A stretch of DNA of 64,000 bases from Sambucus nigra. Taxonomy: Eukaryota > Streptophyta > Magnoliopsida > Dipsacales > Adoxaceae. Each line of letters starts with the position of its first letter. The first letter of the stretch is position 1. Location: positions 338,711,504-338,775,503 of the forward strand of contig OX422211.1 in NCBI GenBank assembly GCA_949130495.1, in the 5' to 3' direction. The notes beneath the pieces were generated by a model. It searched no databases and was not told the origin of the DNA. It was given only the letters and a program-made list of their open reading frames with translations. The position numbers and the translations under genes are program-made. Shown piece after piece: positions 1-11,700 of this stretch.

Positions 1-105
1 AAATTTATCCAAACAAAGTGATTTCTCAATTACGATCAACAATCCCTCATAATATAGGGTCTACATCAACACAGATTCATGCAAAACAATTTAAAGAGTT
101 CATGA

Positions 106-758
106 TGTTAGAATTATTTTAAAGAAAAATTCTACATATTATGATCCATAATTAGATTAATATTAAGAGTGACTTTGATTAATGAAAGAGTATTCTAAAT
201 ACCAAGAGTTAAAATGACTCTTGGTTATCTACCTTGATGGACGGTTAAGATTAAGTGATTATTGGAGATTTGGATCCTGTCCTTATCTATACACAAGTGA
301 CTGATTTTCATTTAGACACATGAAAAGACAACATAATGTAATTATATGATAAGGGAGAGAAATCCAAAGACTCAAATTTGTGTTTATTTTGAACTACTAT
401 TTTGGATATAGAATAAGATCCAACCATTGGAACGTGCTGAAATTGGTGTAGGTTCTTACCGTATATAAGAGGAAGTCTGGGTCCGAAACTCAGTCTGATC
501 GGACATGTCTAAAGTCGACTGCTGAGTCAATCTTTCTATTCGTGACATGATGGAGGTATGCCATTATAATATCATTTTGTATTCCTCATAATAATTGTAG
601 GTGACAATCATGTTGATCTAAGATCCTAACGTTAAATATATAATACATAGCATTTGTTGTATTAAAAAACAAATAGCATATCGAATTGGATATTCATACA
701 TTAAATTTATATATCCATATATAATTCTTAATTACGTGTTCTTTAATTTATGTTTACA
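106..758 (+). repeat. 5' LTR of the copia element
   Basis: 653 bp, TG...CA termini, colinear with 16144-16798. Both copies share the stretch around 'atgatccataattagattaat' and the tail 'cgtgttctttaatttatg'. Substitutions are scattered throughout, so this is an old pair. Confidence 0.85.
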
Positions 759-760
759 CG

Positions 761-772
761 TGGTATCAGAGC
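761..772 (+). other. Primer binding site, initiator tRNA-Met type (copia)
   Basis: TGGTATCAGAGC lies two bases after the LTR end. This is the sequence complementary to the 3' end of plant initiator tRNA-Met used by most Ty1/copia and many Ty3 elements. Confidence 0.85.
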
Positions 773-1239
773 AATTGGTTTCTGATTTAGTGATTGTCCA
801 TTAAGAGTTTTTGCCTATAGAAGAATCCGGGTAAAAATAAAAATAAAAAAATAAAATATTTTTTTTTTTATGAATTAGTGGATTTTTTTTGCGACAAACT
901 TTTTATTTTTACTCGGAATATTACGAAATTCACATAGTAACTTGGAAACGTCGAAATAAACAAAACCCATTGTAAACAATGGGCACCACCCTATCTTGAC
1001 GATTTGATGTCGTTTAAGCCCCTAAAAATGCATTTTTGCCCTTTTTTTTTTATAATAATGTCAACGCTAATAACTCTCGCTTAAAAATTGATTTTACGAT
1101 TTCGCGAATTGGAGAGTGACCTTAAAGAGATTATTTATGTTATTGTAGTGATAACTCAAAATTTTCTATTTTTTGAAAAATAAATTATTTTTTTATATTT
1201 TATGATATAAATCGCTACATATAATTTTTCTCATTAAAT

Positions 1240-3520
1240 GGTTGCTCTAATATTCATGTTATGTGTTATTTGGTATTCACCAAAAGGTTCAATATAATGT
1301 TTTTGAATATTAGATGTATGATTAGGGGTTTGATAATAATAGTTTCGGTAATTGGATTATTGTGTATAATCTACATTTGATTGTCGAAAGGTCTTAATAG
1401 AATTATGAATTAATGATCTTGACACTAATACTTATGTGAAGTTAAATTTAGAAGAAAGTGTCTTGATTTATATTCATAAATATTAGATTATTGTGCATGC
1501 ATCTATATTTGGACCGTTCATTATCAATGAAGTTTTGCGCGTAATAATATTATTTGGGGTATTGATTTTTATATACATTACGTAATATGTGTGTGCATGT
1601 ATGTTCCATGAAAGTAAAATTTTTGCACAATATATGAATTAAATATTTAAGCGCAATTAATGATAAATCAATTTAGGATATCTCTGAATGCAACCAACTG
1701 AATTAGTTGGTATATATGTATAATCACATAAAAAAAATCATAAGATGAGATTTTGGGTACCAAATTTTTATGACCAAATTAGAATTATTTTGGTTCCCTT
1801 ATTGTGATTTTCTTTTGAGACAATTTTAATTATGTCTTTAAACATGCTTATTTTATAAAACTGTAAATCTTAATATTTTGAGACATTTTCAGTAACTATT
1901 TTCTTATGCCTCTAATAAGTAATAATTGAGATTAAAATTGTCGACTTACCCGGTAGTAATGAATTTTTTTATATCAATCCGAAAGGATTTAATGATTAAA
2001 AATGACTAATTTTTTTAGTGATGAACTTGTTTTTGACTATTTAAGCACTTTTAAGCTCTCAAAACCTTAAATTCGTTGTATTTGGTAATAAAATTGACAA
2101 CTATTTCTTTCTATATATTTTTTTTAATTTCGCTTATTGGGGAGATTATTTTTTAAGAGTTTTCTTATAGTAGTTACTAAAAAATTTCATTATTGAAAAT
2201 TGTGGATTTCTTCATTTTTGTGTTTTAATAAATACATTAGTTGTCTTATCTTATTTTGCTGTCATAATATTTTCGGTATATACCAAATATTGTTATGACT
2301 GTTATATTATGGTTAAGGTTTTGATATTAATATTTATATTAGCTTAGATTAGGTGTCCATTAAAGTGCCCCAATCTATAAGTATAAATATTAAATTACTA
2401 TGTATAAATTTTGTTGTCGGTGGGTCCAAATATAATGATGAATGTTAGATTGTTGATGCAATGATGATGTAGCTTGTTTTTGTACAAAAAAATAATTTTG
2501 ATTATTAAAGGAACATTAATGAGCAATTTTTTTTCACATCAACTTAACCTCGAAGGATTTAAATATTTCCTTGAAACTAATATTTGTGTAAAGTTTTATT
2601 TGGTATTCAAAAATATAAATATTAGATTAATGTGCATACGCTTATTATCCTCAATATGAGTAAAGTAATATTGGAAGCATGCCATAAATTTTTCTTCTTA
2701 GCATTTATATCACGATTAGTTTATAATTCCACCAAGTGGTATAGTCTAATAAACTGTAAATGTTGAATTGAATTTATGATAAAATGCAATACTATATTTA
2801 GGCGTGCCTTAAGATTTTAATCTCAGTATTTATATCACTGTTAGGTTACGATTCCACCAAAGTGGTCAAATCTAATCAATTATAAATGCAGAATTTTGTG
2901 GTAACATTCAAATATTATGTTTTAGTTGCTCCAAAGAGTCCAAATGTGGTTTTGAGTGTTCAGATTATTAATAATTTCATTATGATGAAGCTATTGTGAT
3001 TTAGTTGCTCCAAATAGTTCGATTACAATGGTGAAGTTAATATTAAGGGGAATATGTTTGTTTATTAAGGTTGATATCGATTGCTCCAAAGAGTCCATAA
3101 CCTTCCTTAATTTATAATATGTTGAAAACATTAGTGATTGTTAAAATTATTATACAATCCATAAAATAATTTAATATTATATAATGGATAGTTTGGTAGC
3201 CACTAAAGCGACCCAACAAGAATGCTTGTGAATATTAAATTTAAAGATAAAAGTCGTAGTAATAATATATTATGCTTATATATGTGAAGACATTAATGGG
3301 GTATATTTGATTTATTTCATCAAGCAAGATAATTTCTCAAAGGAAATTTATTTTGAGTAAATGAAATAAATATTAAGAGATTATGCAATTAGGTGGTGAA
3401 AAGCTATCTTAGATAGCTTGTTCATCTAAATTACATAACATGGTACCCAATAAAGTCACATATATAAATATTCAAAGTTATTATGAAAGAATGTCCACAT
3501 TTATAAAATGTTATTAATGT
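1240..3520 (+). repeat. Non-coding copia interior with degenerate recurring motifs
   Basis: No coding sequence is readable here. The stretch carries loosely repeated phrases: 'ttgctccaaagagtcca' near 2925, 3003 and 3083; 'ccaccaa(a)gtggt' near 2730 and 2853; related 'cattaaagtgcccca', 'cactaaagcgaccca' and 'caataaagtcac' near 2355, 3200 and 3450. Each is usually followed by an AT-rich 'tataaatattaaat'. Spacing is irregular (about 80-150 bp). It may be an old decayed tandem array or shuffled copies of one leader segment. It replaces the gag and integrase reading frames expected in an autonomous copia element. Confidence 0.4.
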
Positions 3521-5139
3521 ACGTGTTGTCAACTCACAACACTAATATAGTGAACTATTTATTTCATTCATTTTATATTACTTTATTTCTCTAAAACTGC
3601 ATGTTTTTCCCCTTTAATGTTCTTGAGACTGACTTCTTAGAATGAAATAAAGAAGTTAAGTTTCACTTAAAACTGCTAAATCATTATAATCCAGTTTTAC
3701 TTGAGGATCTCACTATTAATGAATTAATGCGTGAAACTCTTTTAAAACCTTGAAGAATTATTAAATGGATTAAGCATAGAGTTTACGCAAAATCTCATAA
3801 TGTTAGAGATTAAAATGAGTACCCATTATATAACATACATACTTTAAGATTTATTATGTGAATTATAATATATCATTCAATATGAATGAAATTATTTGTT
3901 TTATTTTTCAAAAAACTAGAGTGCTACGAAACATAGTTCTAAATCGATATGAGGATGATTACAAGACAAACCATAAAACAAACGATAAATTCTTGGATTC
4001 CTTTTGTTATGTTATTTTGGAATTATTTCAAAACCCCTCAGTGACCGTTCAAAATATTTTTCTCGAGTATATAAAAAATCTTTACGTTTATATGAGAATT
4101 TTTTTTCTTAATTATGGTATTCTCATTTGTGGTTTGTACAATTATTTTTATGAAACTTTTATAAGAAAAATGATTCTGATCCTATATCATAATACTGAAC
4201 CTCAAAGTAGCTTTTCGATGTTGTGGCTCTTTTAAACCTAAACTTAGTTTGATGATTTAATATATTTGATTTTCTATGGATTGTCACTTATGAATATTGA
4301 CACGCATATTTGAGCTCTTAAAGTTTTATAATTTTAGAACGATCTATATGACCCAAGTGGGAGATTATAGTCCTTAGATAGTGGACCTACATACATCATG
4401 CCATTATAAAACAACAAATCAAACGCAACAAGTCGATATCGCCATAAGATTTATTTACACAAAAATGAATGTATATGGTTAAAAGTGTATTATATAACTT
4501 CCACTTTACTTACCCAATTGGACACGTCCGCATTATTGGGAATATCTAGTACATGCATAAATTTAGAATCCACTAAAAGAATCGAAATTCATAATTATGT
4601 CTACACTCGAAAGAGGGTAAATTAATTACTTTCGAAATCAAAAATATTAAATGTCAAATTCTTTAAAGAATGGTGAAATTAGTGGGAGTATCAAACCACA
4701 TAATGTGGTTATAAAAGTAGTTAAGATACTCAAATCATTCCTTAAACATCCAAAGTAATTTTTGGTTAGTGGATATAAATAGTTTTAAGAAACTCTTAAA
4801 TGAGTTTGCTATTTTGACTGATTGTGGAATTTATCACAAAAATGCGAATTTGATAGAGGAGTAAAAAAATATTCAATTTTGATAATCAACGATATAAAAC
4901 TATACTTATGGTCAAAGTTTTCATTACGAATAGACACAGGGGCATAGATAAATATTTTCACCTATATCTTAGAATATTGAAATTTTATAGCTTTAGTAGC
5001 TCCTTTTGAGTAAGAGTCACATTTAGTGTGAAAACTTATGATAGTTTAAGAAAAGAACTTTAGAAGTTGAGAAATCACTATATAAACTTGTGTCAGTTTT
5101 CCATTAATGGTATTTTAAGAATACTTTATGTATTTTGAT

Positions 5140-5650
5140 TAAGTATATATATACCTTGAAGCCAGTGGGAGTAAATTTATATATTTCTTGAATTTCTCTT
5201 AATAATGAATGATAGATTAGAGAAATAAAATAGTTTAAGAATATGAAGTAATGAGATGCTTAAAATATTATATGCTCACATTTATGATAATTTTTCCCTC
5301 TTGATTAAGTAAGTTTATGACCAATATTATGAAAAATTAAAAACATTTAAATATTGTATGTAGCATGCTTGAGGGCTACAAATTACAGATTATGGCTGCG
5401 AAATTTTTATTTTGGGACTTGGAGTCGTTGACACTATTACCAAGTTGCTGAAATATTATGATAATGTCGCTGCAATCTTCGTCATGAAGAACTGATAGGT
5501 ATTTTAAAGAACCTAGGCACATTAGGATATAGTACCTATATATGAACGAAGAAGTTCAGAAACAAAAAGTGTCAGTTGAACACATTAATATAAGTGTTAA
5601 CATAACATATCCACTAATAAACGGACTATCACCATTCTTGTGTGTAGCGA
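5140..5650 (+). pseudogene. Remnants of copia reverse transcriptase and RNase H
   Basis: Around 5152 a frame reads YLEASGSKFIYFL, matching the copia RT segment just before the catalytic YVDD. The YVDD itself is not preserved. Around 5456-5640 a frame reads YDNVAAIFVMKN, then (after a stop) YFKEPRHIRI, then NEEVQKQKVSVEHINI and YPLINGLS. These parallel the copia RNase H blocks of the DN-x-(S/A)AI, KHIDI, VEHI and DPLTKGL types. Several stops and shifts interrupt them. Upstream pieces (about 3858-5140) were not recognised, including a 125-codon open stretch at 3858-4235 with no family resemblance I can name. These fragments are the main evidence that the outer element is Ty1/copia. Confidence 0.6.
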
Positions 5651-6505
5651 ATTAAGTATGAGTATTAGTGAATTGTTTGGTGCTTATAGTTTGACACTAT
5701 ACTTGATATCGATTAAAGTGTATTCTGAACATTTCGATTTCTGTCTTGCAAAATAGGTTTACATGCATGTGAATTGATGAATTTGATAGAAATAGTCTTT
5801 TATATAAGACATTATTAGACCATTATTGAATAATCCGATTATGGACCTTGTTGGATGAATTATTATTGTTGTGGTACATGGAAGCGATCATGCTCTTGAA
5901 TTAGTATGTGAGCGTCATGACCCGCATTAATGGTTTGTTTGATTAAGGTGTAATAACCCTCGCTTGTGAGACTGTATTTTATAGTAATTACTTAGTATAG
6001 TAATTAGAGACCAGTGTTGGGTTATGATTTGAATGTTAATTCAATGTAGAAAAGTTGATATTTATTATGAGGTTGCATACATATCATAATTATGGGAAAA
6101 TATTGCTATGTCATGCTTATTAATATCATCTGAAAATAAAATGATATTTGGCTCAATTATGAGACCAGAACCTAAATTGAATTTTAAAATGTCCAAATGA
6201 TAATTTGGAGGTTGCAGTTGATTCCGGAATGTGCGAAATAGTCAAATAATGTGCCATATTGTATTTTGTAGTTTTGGGCATTTTTGACTGGTTGTGCTTT
6301 AATTATGCTATTGCGTATTATTTTATCGCACTTTTGGTTAATTAAGTGGGGCATTTGGTCTTAAGTCACGATTTATGCCTACTAAGTCTTCTAATTCCCC
6401 AAAATCCCTTCCTAAACCTAAGAGAGAAAAGAGAAGAGTAGAGAGAAAGCTTGGAGAGTGAGAGAGATTGCTACTACACCAAGAAATCTGCATATTTGCT
6501 GAATC

Positions 6506-6514
6506 AAGGCAAGT
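6506..6514 (+). promoter_or_regulatory. Putative GC-AG splice donor of a leader intron
   Basis: AAG|GCAAGT matches the classic GC-AG donor (AG|GCAAGT). It follows a GA-rich segment that resembles a plant 5' untranslated exon. The same AGGCAAGT lies after GA-rich leaders in the three related LTRs of this window (minus strand 45845-45838; plus 52870-52877; plus 58585-58592). Its partner would be the polypyrimidine-CAG before the gag ATG at 8777, giving a 2268-bp intron (6509-8776). Inferred from sequence only. Confidence 0.4.
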
Positions 6515-6773
6515 TTCTACTTGCTAATTGTTGTCTTGAGATAGATGATTGTTTATGATAATGGTGTATAAATCCTAGTTTAGCAAACTTAGGGTTTTAT
6601 TATGTGTTTTGGGTTTTGATTCATTCAAAGTTAATTCATGAGATTTTAAGATGATCAATAGCATCATTGATGTTCTTATAGTGTTAATATATGAGTTTGG
6701 TTTGGAGAAGATTGAGTTTGGGTAGGAAATGGAGTTCAAGACTCCATAGCCATTTCTTGGCAAAATCGCAGGC

Positions 6774-6936
6774 CCGAATCGATTCGGCCCCCTGGGCGAA
6801 TCGATTCGGCTAGGGGCAGTGCTCAGGTCTTGTTGACCGAATCGATTCGGTCTCCCATCCGAATCGATTCGGCAATTATGCAGAACCTCAATTTTTCTGG
6901 CCGAATCGATTCGGCCAAGGGGGCGAATCGATTCGG
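6774..6936 (+). repeat. Cluster of six 14-bp palindromes in the 5' LTR
   Basis: CGAATCGATTCGG occurs six times in 163 bp; the full self-complementary form CCGAATCGATTCGG occurs in several of them. Spacers differ in length and sequence, so it is not a simple tandem array. Every copy is perfect in the core CGAATCGATTCG. The 3' LTR carries the same cluster at 14240-14402. Confidence 0.9.
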
Positions 6937-8598
6937 TAGCCCTGCATTTTCCAACTTTTTCTTTTTTCATTCGTAACCCCTTTTCTTTAGGATTTTTGAT
7001 TAGGGACCTTCTTAAATGAAGTAAACATAGGGTTTAGAGTTCTAGTTGAGTTGGGTCGACATCCTAGACTCGAAAGGGTTCATCTAGGATTCATTCAAGG
7101 GAGAATTTAAGGTGATGTTTAGGCATCACTTTGTCTTGTAGTTTATAAGGGTCTAGAATGTATTAAGGCCAATTTTGGAGACTTTAGAATTCAACTTGAG
7201 TTACATTTTGACTTGATGGTTTATATTAATGCCTAAAAGAGGCCTTGGGGATAACTTTGGAGTCTGAATTCCTTATCGAGGATGCTCCGTCGGTACGTAT
7301 CACGTGTAGTCCCGATTTAACTTATACATTTATTTAAAATGAGAAATTGTTAAGGTAAATGATAATTTACTAATCATGTAATGGGAAATAAGTAAAATGG
7401 ATGTTACACACCTCTCTAAATACCATCTTAAGGGAAGTCCGCTCGTTAGGTGAAGCCCCCTGGCTAATGAATGCAGGGTGGATATAGTCCTAGGCCATGG
7501 GACCGTTTGTGGTTATTTATATGTTCTGCGGGGGTAGGGAGATTCCGGGTGTGGTCTTGGCTACCACGCAGGCTCATGGCCGCTTCCCGACGCTTTCGAT
7601 AGGATCCCAGGTTGTCTTATGATAGGCCCTGGAAGATGATGGTTATTTAGGGACGCGCTCAGTGGGGAAACCCGGACGAGCGGTCTTAGAAGCGTTATAT
7701 TTATAATTATGACTATTCTAATTATCGAGTTGGACTCGATGGAACATTAATGCCATAAAGAGCAAAGTTATGCCGCAAAGAGCATGTTATTGAAATTAGT
7801 GCCCTATAGAGCACATGATGACAATTATATTCCTGATAAGGAATGGAAAAATGAATATTTGAATTGAAATACGATTAAAGATGATAAAGGCTCATAATCA
7901 CTTTTAATTCTGTTTTATTATGAATCTCACTCTATGTAGTCCTTCACCAATTTCAGTTCCTTATATGCCGTTAACATGCTAGACTATCATCCATGCTTCA
8001 TTGTGCATCATTATCATACTTGACATTTATCTATTGATCACATATACCCGGCCCTGACCGGTTTTCCTTTTCTTGTTGTGTATGTATATCTATATTATCC
8101 GTTCAGGTGTTCCGCCGCACGGTCGCCCGTAATGACCTTTCCTTCCACATGTCTTTGAGGAGCCGTGACATTGTGCGGGTTTCACGGGATTTTTCGTAGA
8201 TGCCTCTGTTTATGTTTCTAGTTATGTTCGGTTCATTCGGGCTTGTTGCCCAAACAGTTGTAAATGTATAATGAATTTATTATGTAACACTTGGTACTAT
8301 ATGTATGTTGTATGGATGGTATTGACCGAAGTTTTATTCGGTCCTTTGTGTCTTTCGGGTTTTCTTATATGCGCTTGTGGGGGTTTCCACCCTCTATTTC
8401 TACCATGGGTTGTTGAAAAATGTTTTTCTTTTTATTCCAAATCAAAGTTTTTGATGACCCGTTTTCTGGAATATTGAGTGGTTATTCCTTATATTTTGTA
8501 TATTGTCATGATGCTGAGGATGATATTATCCATGATTTCCTATTTTGTCGGGGTATAGGGCTGGCCACCCTTTATTTCGTATAGCGGGTTGTCACAGA

Positions 8599-8610
8599 TG
8601 GTATCAGAGC
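8599..8610 (+). other. Primer binding site, initiator tRNA-Met type (Tekay-like element)
   Basis: TGGTATCAGAGC begins two bases after the LTR terminus CACA, followed by 'atcaggttctaga'. The same PBS plus 'atcaggttctag' occurs on the minus strand in the related element at 51352-51363. Confidence 0.9.
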
Positions 8611-8776
8611 ATCAGGTTCTAGAGTCTTTAGGATCTATGCGGACTTGTCACGTTCTACCGTAGCGTTCTTTGATATAGAACTTAATGTTAGGATTGTTTT
8701 GCTGCCTATGTATGCGATCTTCGGTTAAATAGATTGTCTTATACTATGTTTTAACTCTCTCTCATCTTTATCTCAG

Positions 8777-11700
8777 ATGCCGCCGAAGAGAGGACGTCCC
8801 GCTAGACGTAATAGGGTCGTTGAGGATGAGTTTGGTCCTCCACCGCAGCAGGGGAGTATCAGTGCCGATGAAGTGGCAAACATTGTGGCCCAAGCTGTCA
8901 ACGCCGCGATGACTGCAGTGGCCCAACAAATTCCACAAGCTCCAGTAAGGGGACAAGAAGCACAAGTTCCCACGGGACCTTCTCAGTGGGAACGGGTGAG
9001 GGAATCTTTCCTTAAAGGACATCCCCCGGAATTTGAGGTAGGTTCGGATGTTATCAAGGCGAACCAGTGGAAGAGAGATATGCAGCGCCATCTTAGGATG
9101 GTGGAATATAGTGAGGAGAAGAAGCAGATTCTCGTTACTTTCAAGTTGGTAGGACCGGCCTTACACTGGTGGGAGTCAATGACGACACCCGAGCAAAGGG
9201 ATACTATGTCCATTACAAATTTTTGGATTTTGTTTGATGGGAAGTATTTTCCTCCCGCGGTTCAGAGGAAGATGCAGAGGAAGCTGCAGGATTTGGTTCA
9301 AGGGGAGAGGTCAGTTGCTGAGTATGAAGAAGAGTTTACCCGGTTAGCTAGTTTTATACCAGATGAGGTAACTCCAGAATAGAAGAGGATCTCCAAGTTT
9401 GTGGGAGGTTTGAACTGGCGAATAAAACAACATTTGCTGGGAAATCCATCTCTGGTGACTTTTGGTGATGTGATGAATGCCGCTTTTCTTCACTGTCAGG
9501 AGCACCGATTGTTTCTGCTAAACAAGAAGAAGGTAGTTACTGTGGGGCAAATAGTGAGGCAAGGAGGAGTTGGGAGTGGAGAGGGAACATCTTCTTCTTC
9601 CCAATCCTCGGGGAACAAGCAGGTTGAGAGGGATCCTCAGCAGGGGGATTCGTCCAAGCGTCAACGTTTCGGTGGGTTTAATGCTGGCGGTAATAATAAC
9701 AGGCAAGGTCAAGGCGGCCAGCAGCCTCAGGGAGGTCGAGGTGGAAATGGTGGTAGGGGCCAACAGGGCCGAGGTGCGGGACCATTCCGAAATAACCAAG
9801 GTAGGAATCAGGATATTACGGCAATCAAATGTTTTCAGTGTGGGGAGCTGGGCCACTATAAAAGGGCGTGTCCTCAGTGGGTTGGAGGGCATCTTCCTCG
9901 GGCCCCACAGCAGCCGTATGTACAGTTTCCGCCCCAAGCGCCTAATCCGGTTGCTCCTCCTCAACAGGGGCAATTGCAGTACGGAAGGGTTTACCATCTT
10001 CAGGAGGCTTTGCTTCCTCCAGCTCCTCCGGCACCACCGGCGATTGAGGGTAAGTTTCTCATTCAGGGGCATATGGGTCGAATTCTATTTGATACGGTTG
10101 CTACACACTCCTTTATTTCTAGAAGTTTTGCTCAGACTACAGGTTTGATAAAATCTGCTGAAAGTACTTTCACTAGCGTTGAATCCTCTATGGGCGATGG
10201 CTCATTGATTTTCTTCGTATGTAAAAACGTAGGAATTAACCTTGGTGACTTGTGTTTTGAGGCTGACTTACTCGTCCTTGATATGGTCGGGTACGATGTA
10301 ATATTGGGTATGGACTGGCTAGCGAAGTATCGTGCTATAGTGAATTGTTTTGGGAAGAGTATAGTTTTTGCAGTTCCGGGACAAGAGATGTTCCTAGTAG
10401 TCATGCCTTGTGTGGAAGGGAGCACGGGTGCTTATTTATATTGTATTGCGGAAGACGCATCTGGAGATGCCGCGGTTCCCCTGGATTCTCTTCCAATTGT
10501 TCGAGACTTTGAAGATATTTTTCGGGAGATACCCGGATTACCTCCAAGTCGGGAAATAGAGTTTGTGATTGATTTAATGCCGGGAACTAGGCCGATCGCC
10601 AAAGCTCCTTATCGAATGGCTCCTGTGGAGATGAGGGAGCTGAGAGATCAGATTCAGAAGCTACTGGAGCAGGGTTTTATTAGGCGTAGTACCTCACCGT
10701 GGGGCACTCTGGTATTGTTTGTGAAGAAGAGAGACGGTTCTCTCCGGTTATGCGTGGACTATAGAGAGTTGAATAAAGTCACCATCCGGAATAAATACCC
10801 TTTACCTCGCATCGACGACTTGTTTGATCAACTTAGGGGAGCTTCCTACTTCTCCAAGATCGACTTGCGGACGGGGTATCACCAATTGAGGATACGAGAT
10901 CAAGATGTGTCCAAGACGGCCTTTCTGACCCGCTACGGATCTTATGAATTCTTGGTTATGCCCTTCAGGCTAACCAATGCCCCTGCAGTGTTTATGGACC
11001 TTATGAATAGGGTGTTTCGGGATTTCCTTGACCAGTTTGTCATTGTATTTATTGATGACATCCTAGTCTATTCTCAGACGGAGTCGGATCACGCTGCTCA
11101 CTTGCGGTTGGTCCTGCAGAGATTGAGAGATCATCAATTGTATGCAAAGTTTGAGAAGTGTGGCTTCTGGTTGAAGGAAGTTCAATTTTTGGGGCATGTG
11201 GTGTCATCCCAAGGCGTGTCTGTGGATCCGAGTAAGGTGGTCGCAGTGAAGGAGTGGGGTCAGCCCACGACGCCCACTGAAGTTCGTAGTTTTCTGGGCT
11301 TGGCGGGCTATTACCGTCGATTCATTAAGGGCTTTTCTAAGGTTGCTAGCCCATTGACGAATTTGACCCGGAAAGGAGTAAGATTTGTTTGGGACAGTTC
11401 ATGTCAAGCGGCTTTCGATGAACTCAAGGATAGACTGACTTCAGCTCCAGTCCTAGCATTGCCAAGGCCGGGGTTGGAATATCTCGTCTTTACCGATGCA
11501 TCTCTTCTGGGTCTAGGAGGTGTTCTTCAACAAGAGAGACAACCTATTGCGTACGCTTCTCGTAAGTTGAAGCCTCACGAGAGGAACTATCCAGTGCATG
11601 ACTTGGAATTCGCCGCCGTTGTATTTGCCTTGAAGATATGGAGGCATTACCTCTTGGGGGAAAAGTTTAGTCTTTTCACCGACCACAAATCGCTGCAGTA

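Larger units (their letters stand above)
5949..8596 (+). repeat. 5' LTR of the young Tekay-like element
   Basis: Starts TGTAATAACC and ends GTTGTCACA. The first ~450 bp look like U3. A GA-rich stretch (about 6418-6470) is followed by AAG|GCAAGT (6506-6514). A cluster of six CGAATCGATTCGG palindromes lies at 6774-6936. A degenerate triplet 'atgcc.yaaagagca' occurs around 7760-7822. Open stretches inside the LTR (for example 6575-6970 minus) are by-products of this repetitive content. Confidence 0.95.

Noticed and set aside
4346..4362. A second copia polypurine tract (acccaagtgggag) suggesting another nested element
   Set aside because: No LTR-like repeat starts after it; a fossil or chance match cannot be told apart.
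6575..6970. 131-codon minus-strand frame with RIDS repeats (and its copy at 14041-14436)
   Set aside because: It is produced by the CGAATCGATTCGG palindromes inside the LTR and is identical in both LTRs. There is no protein-like content apart from the repeat.
8599..8610. tRNA-like sequence
   Set aside because: Only the 12-base complement of a tRNA 3' end is present (a primer binding site), with no cloverleaf.
9518..10148. Alternative frames over the Gag/protease part (plus and minus)
   Set aside because: Shadows of the long gag-pol frame in GC-richer coding sequence.
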